Under the pieces are notes generated by a model. That model ran no database searches and was not told the DNA's origin. It saw only the letters and a program-made list of their open reading frames with translations. A program made the translations under genes and the position numbers. 13,318 bases of DNA from NCBI GenBank assembly GCA_021205045.1, contig JAJPYH010000093.1:1-13318 (forward strand), written 5' to 3'. The stretch comes from Lachnospiraceae bacterium. Lineage in GTDB: Bacteria > Bacillota > Clostridia > Lachnospirales > Lachnospiraceae. Below are positions 1-7,253 of the stretch, in pieces. Numbering within the stretch: position 1 is the stretch's first letter; each line of letters starts with the position of its first letter.

Positions 1-34
1 TCAAACAGTTATAAATAAAGGGTTACTCGCCATT

Positions 35-2575
35 TCAGGTGTGGGAAGTATTAGTCTCATAATAGCTGATTCTGTAATAAACATCATATACATACAGGTC
101 AGCGTCGTCACCGGCCACATGGTACTCGTTGGAGGTCAGCAGTTCATCAATGACGTCCACTTCCCCTTCCACGCCCTGCAGCTTCACGCCGTACACATAG
201 ATGCCCTCTTCCTCAGGGTTGAACGCACGGATGGCCACCCAGTCGCTGACAGGCAGCTCGTAGGTCTCGCCATTGCTCAGATAAGCGGTCACGGTAGTGG
301 GAAGCTGATCCGTATCCCAGGCAGTGCCGTACTCTAACTCCAGGGTGTTGGGGTTCGGAGCATAGGTCACATAGGGGTTTTCTGTATAGGTCATCGTAAA
401 GGATGCCTTCAGTTCAAAGTAGTTGGTATACTCATCTGTCACTAACGGTGCCGTCCAGACATAATTGCCATAGGTGCCGTCATTATTGAACCCATCGCAA
501 GTCCACTCGCCTACGGAAACCGTAGCGGTGCTGCCGTCGCCGAGAGTCACCTCCACCTCCGTGGGCCACTCAAACTCATCAAATACTGTCTGATCCACAC
601 TGACATCGTCAGGATTGGTCACAGAAACAATATCGCCTCCCTCAAACTGCCCATAATCGATGTAGATATTATCCAGAGCCATCGTTACGCTGGAGCCGCT
701 GTACTTTTTGGACATATGAATCAGGAAAATATCAAGTCCATTGGCTTCGGTATCGATCGGAATATCCGTCATAGTGTAAGAATCTCCCGTAGATTTGTTG
801 GTAATGGTCAAATCTGCGGTATGGTTGATATAATCAAACTCAAGATCGATCGTAAACCAGGTGCTACCATCCCCGGAAAGGCCTGTATTTACTTTATTAT
901 CATAAGAGATGGAACCCTCAAACTCCGCCTGTGTGGTAGAGGTGTCGGGAAGGGCACACTTTGTATAATAATACAGGTTCAGATCACTATCAAAAATCAA
1001 CGAGAAATAAGAATTCTTGCTGTCCGGAGCCATAAACAGAATCTGTCCGCCATAAGCATAGCTGTTCGCGCTGACAGGCATCCAGTCAAACTGCACCGAT
1101 GCGCTCTTGATGATGCCGCTGTTCAACTCCAGTCTGTTGCCGCGGTCTCCATTGCCGGTTACAGTGGCAAGCATATAAAAGTTGCCATCCTCATCCTCTT
1201 CCTGTGTCAGAGTAAAATAACCGCTTCCGGAATAGATGTTGATATCAGTGCCAAAGGCAACCGTCTCCCAGATATCAAATGTAAAATCGTTCTCATAGTC
1301 ATGAGTGGAGACATAATCCCCATACCAGTTCATCTTATAGGTGGCCTGCAGTCCGTTGGGGTTGGCATTCTCCTCGGTAGCTACAATGTCCGCGGTCCAG
1401 GTGTAAACTCCCATGGCGTTAGAGTTTGGATCACTCTCGTCAAAGGACTCACAGACCCAGGTGTCCATATCAATCTCCACGGTGATGGTGCTGCCGTCTA
1501 CCAGAGTGGCCTCCACCTCAGAGTAATGCTCATAGCCGCTCTCCCACATTTCCAGGGTCACATCCACGGTGTCAAGATCTGCCAGACCGGAGGAAGCCTG
1601 ATAGCTGAGGCTGAAATTGTCATAGCCAATCTCCGCCACATAGGTCTTGCCTGTGCCAAGGCTGTTGGTACTGGCCATATTGATGACAACACTGTTTAAG
1701 GTGGTCGCTGCCGCATTAATCGCAACAGTTACCACTGAGGTTCCGTTGATCACGATCTCAGCCGTCAAAGCGGAATAGTCAATATTGACCGTAATCTCAG
1801 ACCATTCTCCCGCATTAATGGTAGCTCCGGTATCCGTGATATCCGAGCCGTATACAGAATAATAAACGGAAGTGGTTGATGCTCCGCGCATCTCTCCTGT
1901 ATAGACGCTGACAATCTCCACACCGTCGCTCATCAGCTGAATTCCGGGACGTCCCACTCTGCTGTCCGTGGTCTGATTCACCGGGTAGATGTTGTAGGTG
2001 AAGGTAGCGGTGCTCATCGATGGCATATCCTCAAAGGTCTTGGTAGCCGTTCTCTGAGACTGCTTCTCCCCCGTCAGGGTAATGTAGGAATTGCCGTCAT
2101 CGGACGTAATCAGCGCAAGCTTTCCTTCCGTCACCAGATCTCCGGTAAATCCCCATAAATCCGACGCATCCTCTCCCTCGAAGTCCTCGCTGTAAATCGC
2201 GTCCTCGGGGATGTCCGCCGGGCTGGATGACATCACTGTAGTTGCCGTCACGGTCAGCTCCTCGGCTTCTACAGCCTCTTCGCTTTCCGCATCTTCAGCG
2301 GTTTCGTCCGCTGCTTCCTCGTCAGAAGCTTCGTCCTCAGCTTCCGCCTCATCAGCGGCTTCGTCTTCGGCCTCTTCCTGAGTCTCGCTTTCTGCTGCCG
2401 CATCCTCATCGGATGCAACATCGGCATCTTCATCCTCAGCATCTTGTGTTGCCTCGTCCGATGACGCCTCGGCTTCCTGCACAGGCGCGTCCGCAGCAGC
2501 TGCGCTCACACTCATGGTGTTTGGCAGAGCCATGGCCAGGGCCAGCAGTAAAGCCAGAAATCTTTTTCTTTTCAT
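35..2575 (-). CDS. Large secreted acidic protein with Ig-like (Big_4-like) and beta-sandwich modules
   Basis: An 846-residue protein whose exact function I do not recognise. Residues 1-25 form a clear signal peptide (basic MKRKR, a hydrophobic stretch, then VSA-AAA as likely cleavage site). Residues 31-106 are an extreme Asp/Glu/Ala low-complexity stretch. Then two concanavalin/LamG-like beta-sandwich regions appear (about 127-326 and 427-642), each opening with a DFxxxxxxxxW-like pattern and closing with a DNxxxxY strand. They alternate with three related Ig-like segments (about 335-415, 655-732, 740-802) sharing the pattern V-x-A/V-T-L-x-DG-S/E-T ... W and resembling bacterial Ig-like group 4. 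No LPxTG, SLH or C-terminal membrane anchor is visible; the protein simply ends at TGA. The start is fixed by a strong AAGGAGG site 6 nt upstream. It has its own promoter and lies beyond a terminator, so it is a separate unit. A role in polysaccharide or surface binding is inference from fold type only. Confidence 0.85.
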   Translation of the reverse strand: MKRKRFLALLLALAMALPNTMSVSAAAADAPVQEAEASSDEATQDAEDEDADVASDEDAAAESETQEEAEDEAADEAEAEDEASDEEAADETAEDAESEEAVEAEELTVTATTVMSSSPADIPEDAIYSEDFEGEDASDLWGFTGDLVTEGKLALITSDDGNSYITLTGEKQSQRTATKTFEDMPSMSTATFTYNIYPVNQTTDSRVGRPGIQLMSDGVEIVSVYTGEMRGASTTSVYYSVYGSDITDTGATINAGEWSEITVNIDYSALTAEIVINGTSVVTVAINAAATTLNSVVINMASTNSLGTGKTYVAEIGYDNFSLSYQASSGLADLDTVDVTLEMWESGYEHYSEVEATLVDGSTITVEIDMDTWVCESFDESDPNSNAMGVYTWTADIVATEENANPNGLQATYKMNWYGDYVSTHDYENDFTFDIWETVAFGTDINIYSGSGYFTLTQEEDEDGNFYMLATVTGNGDRGNRLELNSGIIKSASVQFDWMPVSANSYAYGGQILFMAPDSKNSYFSLIFDSDLNLYYYTKCALPDTSTTQAEFEGSISYDNKVNTGLSGDGSTWFTIDLEFDYINHTADLTITNKSTGDSYTMTDIPIDTEANGLDIFLIHMSKKYSGSSVTMALDNIYIDYGQFEGGDIVSVTNPDDVSVDQTVFDEFEWPTEVEVTLGDGSTATVSVGEWTCDGFNNDGTYGNYVWTAPLVTDEYTNYFELKASFTMTYTENPYVTYAPNPNTLELEYGTAWDTDQLPTTVTAYLSNGETYELPVSDWVAIRAFNPEEEGIYVYGVKLQGVEGEVDVIDELLTSNEYHVAGDDADLYVYDVYYRISYYETNTSHT

Positions 2576-2618
2576 GTCTTCCTCCTTCTTTGGATAATGT
2601 TCACTTGTTTACACTAAA

Positions 2619-2647
2619 ATTTTACATCTGCTTGTCTATTTTTTCAA
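2619..2647 (-). promoter_or_regulatory. Sigma-A-type promoter of the secreted-protein gene
   Basis: Reading the minus strand, TTGAAA (2647-2642) is followed after exactly 17 nt by TAAAAT (2624-2619). Each hexamer matches five of six consensus bases. Transcription would start near 2612, giving a leader of about 36 nt with the AAGGAGG ribosome site just before the ATG at 2575. The position between an upstream terminator and a strong ribosome site supports the call. Confidence 0.75.
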
Positions 2648-2757
2648 TGCAAAAAATCAGGAATAATGTGCAAAATCGCCCATTTATAAAACGCAGATTG
2701 AAATGATTTGTCTATTTTGCATAATTCTTTTGAACTGTTTTTGTCTAAAAATCAGGA
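2632..2757 (-). promoter_or_regulatory. Promoter-upstream region with repeated TAGACAA and TCCTGATTTTT motifs
   Basis: Within the 331-nt gap 2576-2906 the word TAGACAA (minus strand) occurs at 2638-2632, 2714-2708 and 2747-2741. The first copy lies in the spacer of the promoter at 2619-2647. The 11-mer TCCTGATTTTT occurs at 2662-2652 and 2757-2747, twice next to a TAGACAA copy. The region is AT-rich and has no credible coding sequence. The repeats could be regulator binding sites or traces of a local duplication; sequence alone does not decide. Confidence 0.35.
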
Positions 2758-2770
2758 TTTCCTGAAAAGC

Positions 2771-2820
2771 AAAAAATCCCGAACTCCCGCAGTCATCATT
2801 CAGCTGCAGGAATTCAGGAT
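2771..2820 (-). terminator. Strong intrinsic terminator after the HAD-CPBP gene
   Basis: On the minus strand a 17-nt arm (2820-2804) can pair along its whole length with a second arm (2792-2776): 14 Watson-Crick pairs and 3 G-U pairs, with an 11-nt loop. Six T follow at 2776-2771, then GC and four more T. It lies 87 nt after the stop codon of the HAD-CPBP gene and before the promoter of the next gene, as expected for the end of a transcription unit. Confidence 0.85.
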
Positions 2821-2906
2821 TGATCTTACTTCCTATGATTTTTTCAAAACGGACATGTCTTCTGACGCGGACCTTACCATATATGAAGGTCAGCTGCCCC
2901 CTGTTT

Positions 2907-4838
2907 TCAGGCTGAGCGCGAGGCCTTCTCCTTCTTCATCACCATATCCAGGCACATCAGGCCCATGGCAATGAGCACCGCCCCGGCGGTAATCCCCGCC
3001 GATCCCGTGGGGAACAGCCCCAAATTGCTCATCAGGAACACCACCACATTGACCAGGCCGTGGATAGCCGCGATCAATACAAAATTACCACTGTCCCGGT
3101 AGGCCATGGCCAGCACCGCGCCGATGGCGAAGGCGTAAATGCCCTGCACCAGATTGCCGTGATAAATGCCAAAGAGCAGGGCGGATAAAAGCAGCGCCAT
3201 GGTGGGCTTCATATATTTGTCCATCTGCACCAGGATAATGCCCCGGAACAGAAATTCCTCCACCGTGGAACTGAAAAATCCATAAAGGATAATTCCCAGC
3301 GGAATGCCCACGGCATACAGGTTGGCCGCCGCCTCCTGATAACTGCTGCTGACGGTCAGCAGGCCGGTGCCGATAAAGAACATATTGATGCCCAGGGCCA
3401 GCAGCAGGGTGGTGACCACCCACACGAAGGTCTTCTGCTGCGGGTTCTGGCCGTATTTTTCCTTTGCGGCAGCAAGACACTTTTTGCCATCCGCCATATA
3501 ATAGAGGATGAAAAATACCACAATCAGCGCCAGAATCTGCACAATGGCACTGCCATTGCCGGAAAAGGCCAGCTTCTCCTCATCGGAATCTTCCAATACA
3601 AAAATAAAGTTGAACAGGGCGTCATTTCCCCGGCTGATGTAGAGCACCGCATAGCCCAGGAGCTGACGCGCCAGCTCTCCCATCACATAAAACAGCAGGA
3701 AAGGGTAGAGGAAAGACCAGACCATCTGAAAGCTTCTGGATCTCTTCTTTTTGGCGTCCGCCTTCCAGTCGCCGGACTGCCCGGCGGCCTGTTTGCCGAC
3801 ATTCGAACCGGCGGCATTCTGCGTCCTGCCCTGATTGCTGTCTGCAGCGGACGCCCCGCCAGCCGCAGTCTGTCCTGTCTTTCTGTCGTCCGTACTGAAA
3901 TATTTGGGATCCATCCGGCGGGTAGCTCTGTCCTCTGTGCCGGAAGCCTGGGAATCCATCTGATCGGCGCTGCCTCCGGTGCCGGAAGTCTGAGAGTCCA
4001 TCTGACCGACGCTGCTCCCAGTGCCGGAAGCCTGAGAGCCCATCTGACCGGCGCTGCTGCTCCCAGTGCCGGAAGCCTGAGAATTCATCCGTCCGGCAGC
4101 TCGCTCCTGTGCTTCATCCGCCTCAGCCTCCTCCTCCGGCTCTGGTTCCTTCACCTCAAAGTCCTCGCCCTGCAGTTCCTTTGACAGAAGCAGGTTCTCC
4201 AGCTCCTCCACCGTAGCCACAATATAGTCCGGCTCAGACTCCTCCAGCTCTCCCTGAGGCGCGTAACCGTAGCGCACCCCCACGGAGATCAGTCCCATAT
4301 TGTTGGCCGCGTCCACATCAAAGCAGCGATCCCCCACCATGACCACGGAATCTTTTCTGATCCTCATGTAATGAAACAAACGATTCAAGGTGTCGGCAAT
4401 CAAATCCTCCTTGGAGGAATCCATGGCCTGAGGATCGGAGCCCACAATAGCCTCAAAGTACCGGGCAATTCCAAAATGCTCCAGAATTTCCTTCACCATA
4501 TCCTCGGTCTTGGAGCTGGCCACTGCCAGATGAAAGCCCTGAGCCTTCAGTCTTCGCAGCATTTGAGGAATTCCCGGATACACCTCATTCTCAAATTTGC
4601 CCACATCATGCATGCGCTCCCGGAATTTGGCCACAGCCCTGACGATCTGCTCCTCATCCATCTGATAAAACTTCCGGAAGCTGTACTGTAAGGGAGGTCC
4701 GATAAAGGCCGTCAGATCGTCAATATCTTCCACCACAATTCCCTGATCCGCCAGTGCGTACTGAGCGCTTGTGCAGATTCCCACCTTGGGATCGGTCAGG
4801 GTGCCGTCCAGATCAAATAAAATATAATCTCTTCTCAT
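2907..4838 (-). CDS. HAD-family phosphatase fused to a CPBP (CAAX-type) intramembrane protease
   Basis: One open frame of 643 residues joins two enzymes. Residues 1-215 are a phosphoglycolate-phosphatase-like HAD hydrolase: FDLDGT with Asp9 and Asp11 (motif I), VASS near 107-109 (motif II), Lys143 (motif III) and GD at 169-170 with Asp174 (motif IV). Residues 216-368 are a linker: an acidic part (229-245), then Gly/Ser/Gln repeats. Residues 369-643 hold several membrane segments and all three CPBP signatures: EEFLFR (527-532), FGIYH (556-560) and HGLVN (593-597). Both halves therefore look catalytically intact. I chose the ATG at 4838, not the TTG 57 nt upstream, because it starts just before the HAD fold and has GGAGG 11 nt upstream. 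The HAD half should be cytosolic and the protease half in the membrane; substrates are unknown. It follows the broken permease after 260 nt and precedes a terminator. Confidence 0.85.
   Translation of the reverse strand: MRRDYILFDLDGTLTDPKVGICTSAQYALADQGIVVEDIDDLTAFIGPPLQYSFRKFYQMDEEQIVRAVAKFRERMHDVGKFENEVYPGIPQMLRRLKAQGFHLAVASSKTEDMVKEILEHFGIARYFEAIVGSDPQAMDSSKEDLIADTLNRLFHYMRIRKDSVVMVGDRCFDVDAANNMGLISVGVRYGYAPQGELEESEPDYIVATVEELENLLLSKELQGEDFEVKEPEPEEEAEADEAQERAAGRMNSQASGTGSSSAGQMGSQASGTGSSVGQMDSQTSGTGGSADQMDSQASGTEDRATRRMDPKYFSTDDRKTGQTAAGGASAADSNQGRTQNAAGSNVGKQAAGQSGDWKADAKKKRSRSFQMVWSFLYPFLLFYVMGELARQLLGYAVLYISRGNDALFNFIFVLEDSDEEKLAFSGNGSAIVQILALIVVFFILYYMADGKKCLAAAKEKYGQNPQQKTFVWVVTTLLLALGINMFFIGTGLLTVSSSYQEAAANLYAVGIPLGIILYGFFSSTVEEFLFRGIILVQMDKYMKPTMALLLSALLFGIYHGNLVQGIYAFAIGAVLAMAYRDSGNFVLIAAIHGLVNVVVFLMSNLGLFPTGSAGITAGAVLIAMGLMCLDMVMKKEKASRSA
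3937..4108 (-). repeat. 42/45-bp in-frame minisatellite encoding the HAD-CPBP linker
   Basis: Four tandem units on the plus strand start at 3937, 3979, 4021 and 4066, each beginning GTGCCGGAAG. Units one and two are 42 bp, unit three is 45 bp with an extra CTG, and the fourth is diverged. All keep the reading frame and encode 14-15-residue units of the type MDSQASGTGSSAGQ. Unit number probably varies among strains, changing linker length without breaking either domain. Confidence 0.85.
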
Positions 4839-4900
4839 CGATATCAGTTCCTCCGCGGTTGACTGTGCTTCTATACTCAGCGGACTTCCAGACAATCGTC

Positions 4901-5080
4901 ATTCGGAAGCCTGTCTCCTGTTTTTATTCCATTTCTGATTGCCTGCTCTTATTTCAGGCTCTATCGTCGGTCAGCATTCAGAAACCTGTCAGCTGTTCTC
5001 ATTCTATCTCTGATTGCCTGTTCTTATTTCAGGCTCTATCGTCAGTCTGCATTCAGAAGCCTGTCAGCTGTTCTCATTCC
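4901..5080. repeat. 75-bp intergenic tandem repeat (about 2.4 copies)
   Basis: Units lie at 4901-4975, 4976-5050 and 5051-5080, the last partial and fading into the 3' end of the permease gene. Units one and two agree at 64 of 75 positions by hand count. In minus-strand RNA each full unit holds GCCTG and CAGGC separated by 9 nt, a small hairpin. No T-run follows, so it is not a terminator. The rest of the gap 4839-5098 holds only the ribosome site of the HAD-CPBP gene. A plus-strand frame through the repeat reads as 25-residue units but is antisense to every gene and is not taken as coding. Confidence 0.8.
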
Positions 5081-5098
5081 AAACCCTGTTGTCCGCTC

Positions 5099-6296
5099 TC
5101 ACTCAGAATCCTTCCGCCGGTTTTCCTCCCGGAATGTCTGTATTTCTTTTCTCTCTTCCTCGTCATACTGCCGGAAAGCCCTGAAACGCCCCGCCAATAA
5201 CGCCAGAGAATCCTCCACGCCCTTCAGCAATCCTTCCTTATATAAAGCCACTGCCAGAATTCCCAACGGCACTGCCACAATCATCCCCGTCACTCCCGCC
5301 AGCCGATATCCGGCATACAGCAGGAAAAGGGTAGGACTGGGCGGCATTCCCAGAGTTTCTCCCACATATTTGGGCGGAATCATCGGACGCACCAGCTGGG
5401 CTCGTCCCGTCAGCGCGATCCGGCCGATTCCCTTAACGATCTCGCCGTTGATCAGGCAGATCAGCGCCCAGGGTGCCAAAATGATGGTGGTGCCAAACAC
5501 CGGCAGCATGTCCAGAACAGCAATGCCCAAAGCCGCCAGCGGGAAATATCTGACTTTCAGAAGTCCCAGACAGGCCGTCAGCAGCAGATAAATCCATACC
5601 TCAATCTGGAGCTGCGCCTTAAAATATCCCCCGATGGAGTGAGAAATGCTCTTTCGAATCACATCCACATTGTGACGCCAATTCTCCGGAAGCCGATCCA
5701 GCAGCTTTCCAAAGGAATCCCGGTCCAGCACAAAAAAAGAAAACAGCAATCAGGCACATAATGACGCTGATGAACACGTTGCCCAGCTGACCGGCCACGG
5801 AGGCAGCGATTCCCGCTGTCTTATCCAGCAGAAAGCTGCTCAGGCTGTTCAGCGTATTTCCTACCGTATCCGAACTGCTTGACAGGAAATTCATAATAGA
5901 GGAGACCTGCTCTTGCGGCAGGAAAAACAGCAGCCTCTGCAGGATGTCCTCCAACTCACTGGAATCCTGCAGAAGACCGGCCCATAATTCAGGCACATCA
6001 CGCAGGAAGCTGCCCAGCATGTTGACCAGCAGGCTGCACAGACCGTAGAGCACCACTACCACCAGCAGAATGACCAGAACAATGACCACAATCATGCTGG
6101 CTTTTCTTTTCAGCGGAAAATGCTTTTCCACAAAATTCACCAGGGGTGTCACAATCCAGGCAATAATCCCGGCCACCACAAAAGGCATAAAAAACACCAG
6201 AATTTGCGGCACCAGCCAGATGGCCAGCAGTAAGCAGACCAGCGGACAGAGCAGATTCAGAGCAATTTTCAAATTTGTGTGCTTTTTATTGTTCAT
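5099..6296 (-). pseudogene. AI-2E family / YtvI-like membrane protein, interrupted by a one-base frameshift
   Basis: Two overlapping frames (6296-5619 and 5749-5099) together give one protein of about 398 residues, close to the usual size of YtvI-like proteins. The first half has N-terminal membrane segments (about 11-50 and 67-95), a soluble stretch (about 97-165) and the start of the next membrane span (IMCLIAVFFF). The second half continues directly (VLDRDSFGKL) and includes PVFGT, VRPMIPPKYVG and LLYAGYRL, which resemble conserved parts of the family. The break is at seven T on the minus strand (plus 5732-5738): six T would restore a single frame. As written, the first frame reads about 37 foreign residues to its stop. 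The start ATG at 6296 has AAGGAA 6 nt upstream. The segment VRPMIPP differs from the VRQxxEP pattern I recall for the family. True mutation, phase variation, slippage or sequence error all remain possible. Confidence 0.75.
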
Positions 6297-6346
6297 TCAG
6301 GTTCCTTTCAGTAGCCAGGCAATTCATCCCATCCATAAATGGCAGG

Positions 6347-6469
6347 TCCAGGACAGCATCTCATCTCTATCGGATCGTTCCGGTTCATTTCTCACCCATA
6401 TCAGTTCATTCCGGTCCGTTTCTCACCCATATCGGATGATTCCGACAGGCTTCTCATCCATCAGGATGA
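6347..6469. repeat. 31-bp intergenic tandem repeat (4 copies)
   Basis: Between ysxC and the permease gene, units lie at 6347-6377, 6378-6408, 6409-6439 and 6440-6469 (the last 30 bp). Units two and three agree at 26 of 31 positions. The core on the plus strand is TTCTCACCCATATC. The 31-bp period is not a multiple of three, so a repeated peptide is not expected. Some units contain short CGGA-N4-TCCG inverted repeats. The rest of the 185-nt gap shows no clear promoter or terminator; the permease ribosome site is at its end. Confidence 0.8.
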
Positions 6470-6481
6470 TCCGTTGTATTG

Positions 6482-7234
6482 TTATGCAGTCGGCTGGCCG
6501 ACCTGAGCCAGCGCCAGCTGATCAATATAGGCATAAATCTCTTCTCTTCCCTCTTTTGTCAGGGCAGAGTAGGGAAATATCTTCGTCCCCTTCTCCAGCT
6601 CAAGCCCGGTGCGAAAGATCTTTTTCTGCTTCTCCAGCTGGCTGCGCTTGATCTTGTCCGCCTTGGTGGCGATGATCACCGGCGAAAAGCCCTGATTGCA
6701 GATCCAGGAATACATCAGCCTGTCGTTGGCGGAGGGTTCATGCCGGATATCCACCAGCAAAAAGACGGAAACCAGCATCCGGGAGGTGTGCAGATATTTT
6801 TCAATCATCTTCCCCCACTGAGCACGGATCTGCTCATTGGCGTTGGCGTAACCGTAGCCGGGGAGATCAACAAAGTAGAGTTCTCCCGGAATCTTTTCCA
6901 AAACCTGTTTCTGCTCCCATCCCAGAGCCTGCTCCAAAGCCTGCTTCTGCTCCCGTCCCGGAGCCTGTTCCTGCGCAGATTCTGACACATCGCTGATGCC
7001 TGTTTCTGTCACCAGCCGCTCATGATAGCATTCCACATGATAAAAATTCACCGTCTGAGTCTTTCCCGGCTGGGAGCTGGTGTGGGCCAGATTCTTACGA
7101 TTTAACAGCCCGTTGATCAGGCTGGATTTGCCCACATTGCTCTTTCCCGCAAAAGCGATTTCCATATACTGATTGTCAGGGAAGGTACTGGTGACACCAC
7201 ATACCGTTTCCAGCTGTACATCCTTGATAACCAT
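6482..7234 (-). CDS. ysxC: Ribosome biogenesis GTP-binding protein YsxC/EngB (YihA) with a repeat-containing insertion
   Basis: This GTPase helps late assembly of the large ribosomal subunit. All G motifs are present: GKSNVGKS at 30-37 (G1), SSQPGKTQT at 53-61 (switch I/G2), DLPGYG at 123-128 (G3), TKAD at 190-193 (G4) and SAL at 223-225 (G5). Family members are usually about 195-205 residues; this one has 250. The excess is one block, about residues 69-117, between the strand after switch I (NFYHVE) and G3 (LYFVDLPG), where B. subtilis YsxC has only a few residues. The insert is polar, rich in Glu and Gln, and contains two 12-residue copies of a REQKQALEQ-like unit. The ATG at 7234 is preceded by GAAAGG, which lies in the 19-nt gap after the lon stop, so the two genes are probably co-transcribed, as lon and ysxC are in Bacillus. 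Confidence 0.95.
   Translation of the reverse strand: MVIKDVQLETVCGVTSTFPDNQYMEIAFAGKSNVGKSSLINGLLNRKNLAHTSSQPGKTQTVNFYHVECYHERLVTETGISDVSESAQEQAPGREQKQALEQALGWEQKQVLEKIPGELYFVDLPGYGYANANEQIRAQWGKMIEKYLHTSRMLVSVFLLVDIRHEPSANDRLMYSWICNQGFSPVIIATKADKIKRSQLEKQKKIFRTGLELEKGTKIFPYSALTKEGREEIYAYIDQLALAQVGQPTA
6900..6971 (-). repeat. 36-bp tandem duplication inside ysxC
   Basis: Two adjacent copies at 6900-6935 and 6936-6971 agree at 31 of 36 positions. They encode two in-frame 12-residue units centred on EQKQ within the insertion between switch I and G3 of the GTPase. Divergence between the copies shows the duplication is not brand new. Confidence 0.85.
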
Positions 7235-7253
7235 ATCATTTTACCTTTCATTC

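Noticed and set aside
716..1699. Long plus-strand frame opposite the secreted-protein gene
   Set aside because: The opposite strand encodes a protein with signal peptide, strong ribosome site and recognisable modules; this frame is a shadow with no ribosome site or motif.
2708..2974. Plus-strand frame of 88 codons covering the terminator
   Set aside because: It runs through a clear minus-strand terminator and into the opposite gene, with no ribosome site.
4901..5080. CRISPR array
   Set aside because: The units are contiguous 75-bp tandem repeats without unique spacers, and no cas gene is present.
4754..5200. Plus-strand open frame of 148 codons with 25-residue repeats (IQKPVSCSHS-type)
   Set aside because: It is antisense to two genes, the repeat follows from the 75-bp DNA repeat whose period is a multiple of three, and no ribosome site or family resemblance is visible.
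6297..6481. Mini-frames of 4 to 18 codons in the ysxC-permease gap
   Set aside because: They arise from ATG within the 31-bp repeat in shifting frames; no consistent peptide results.
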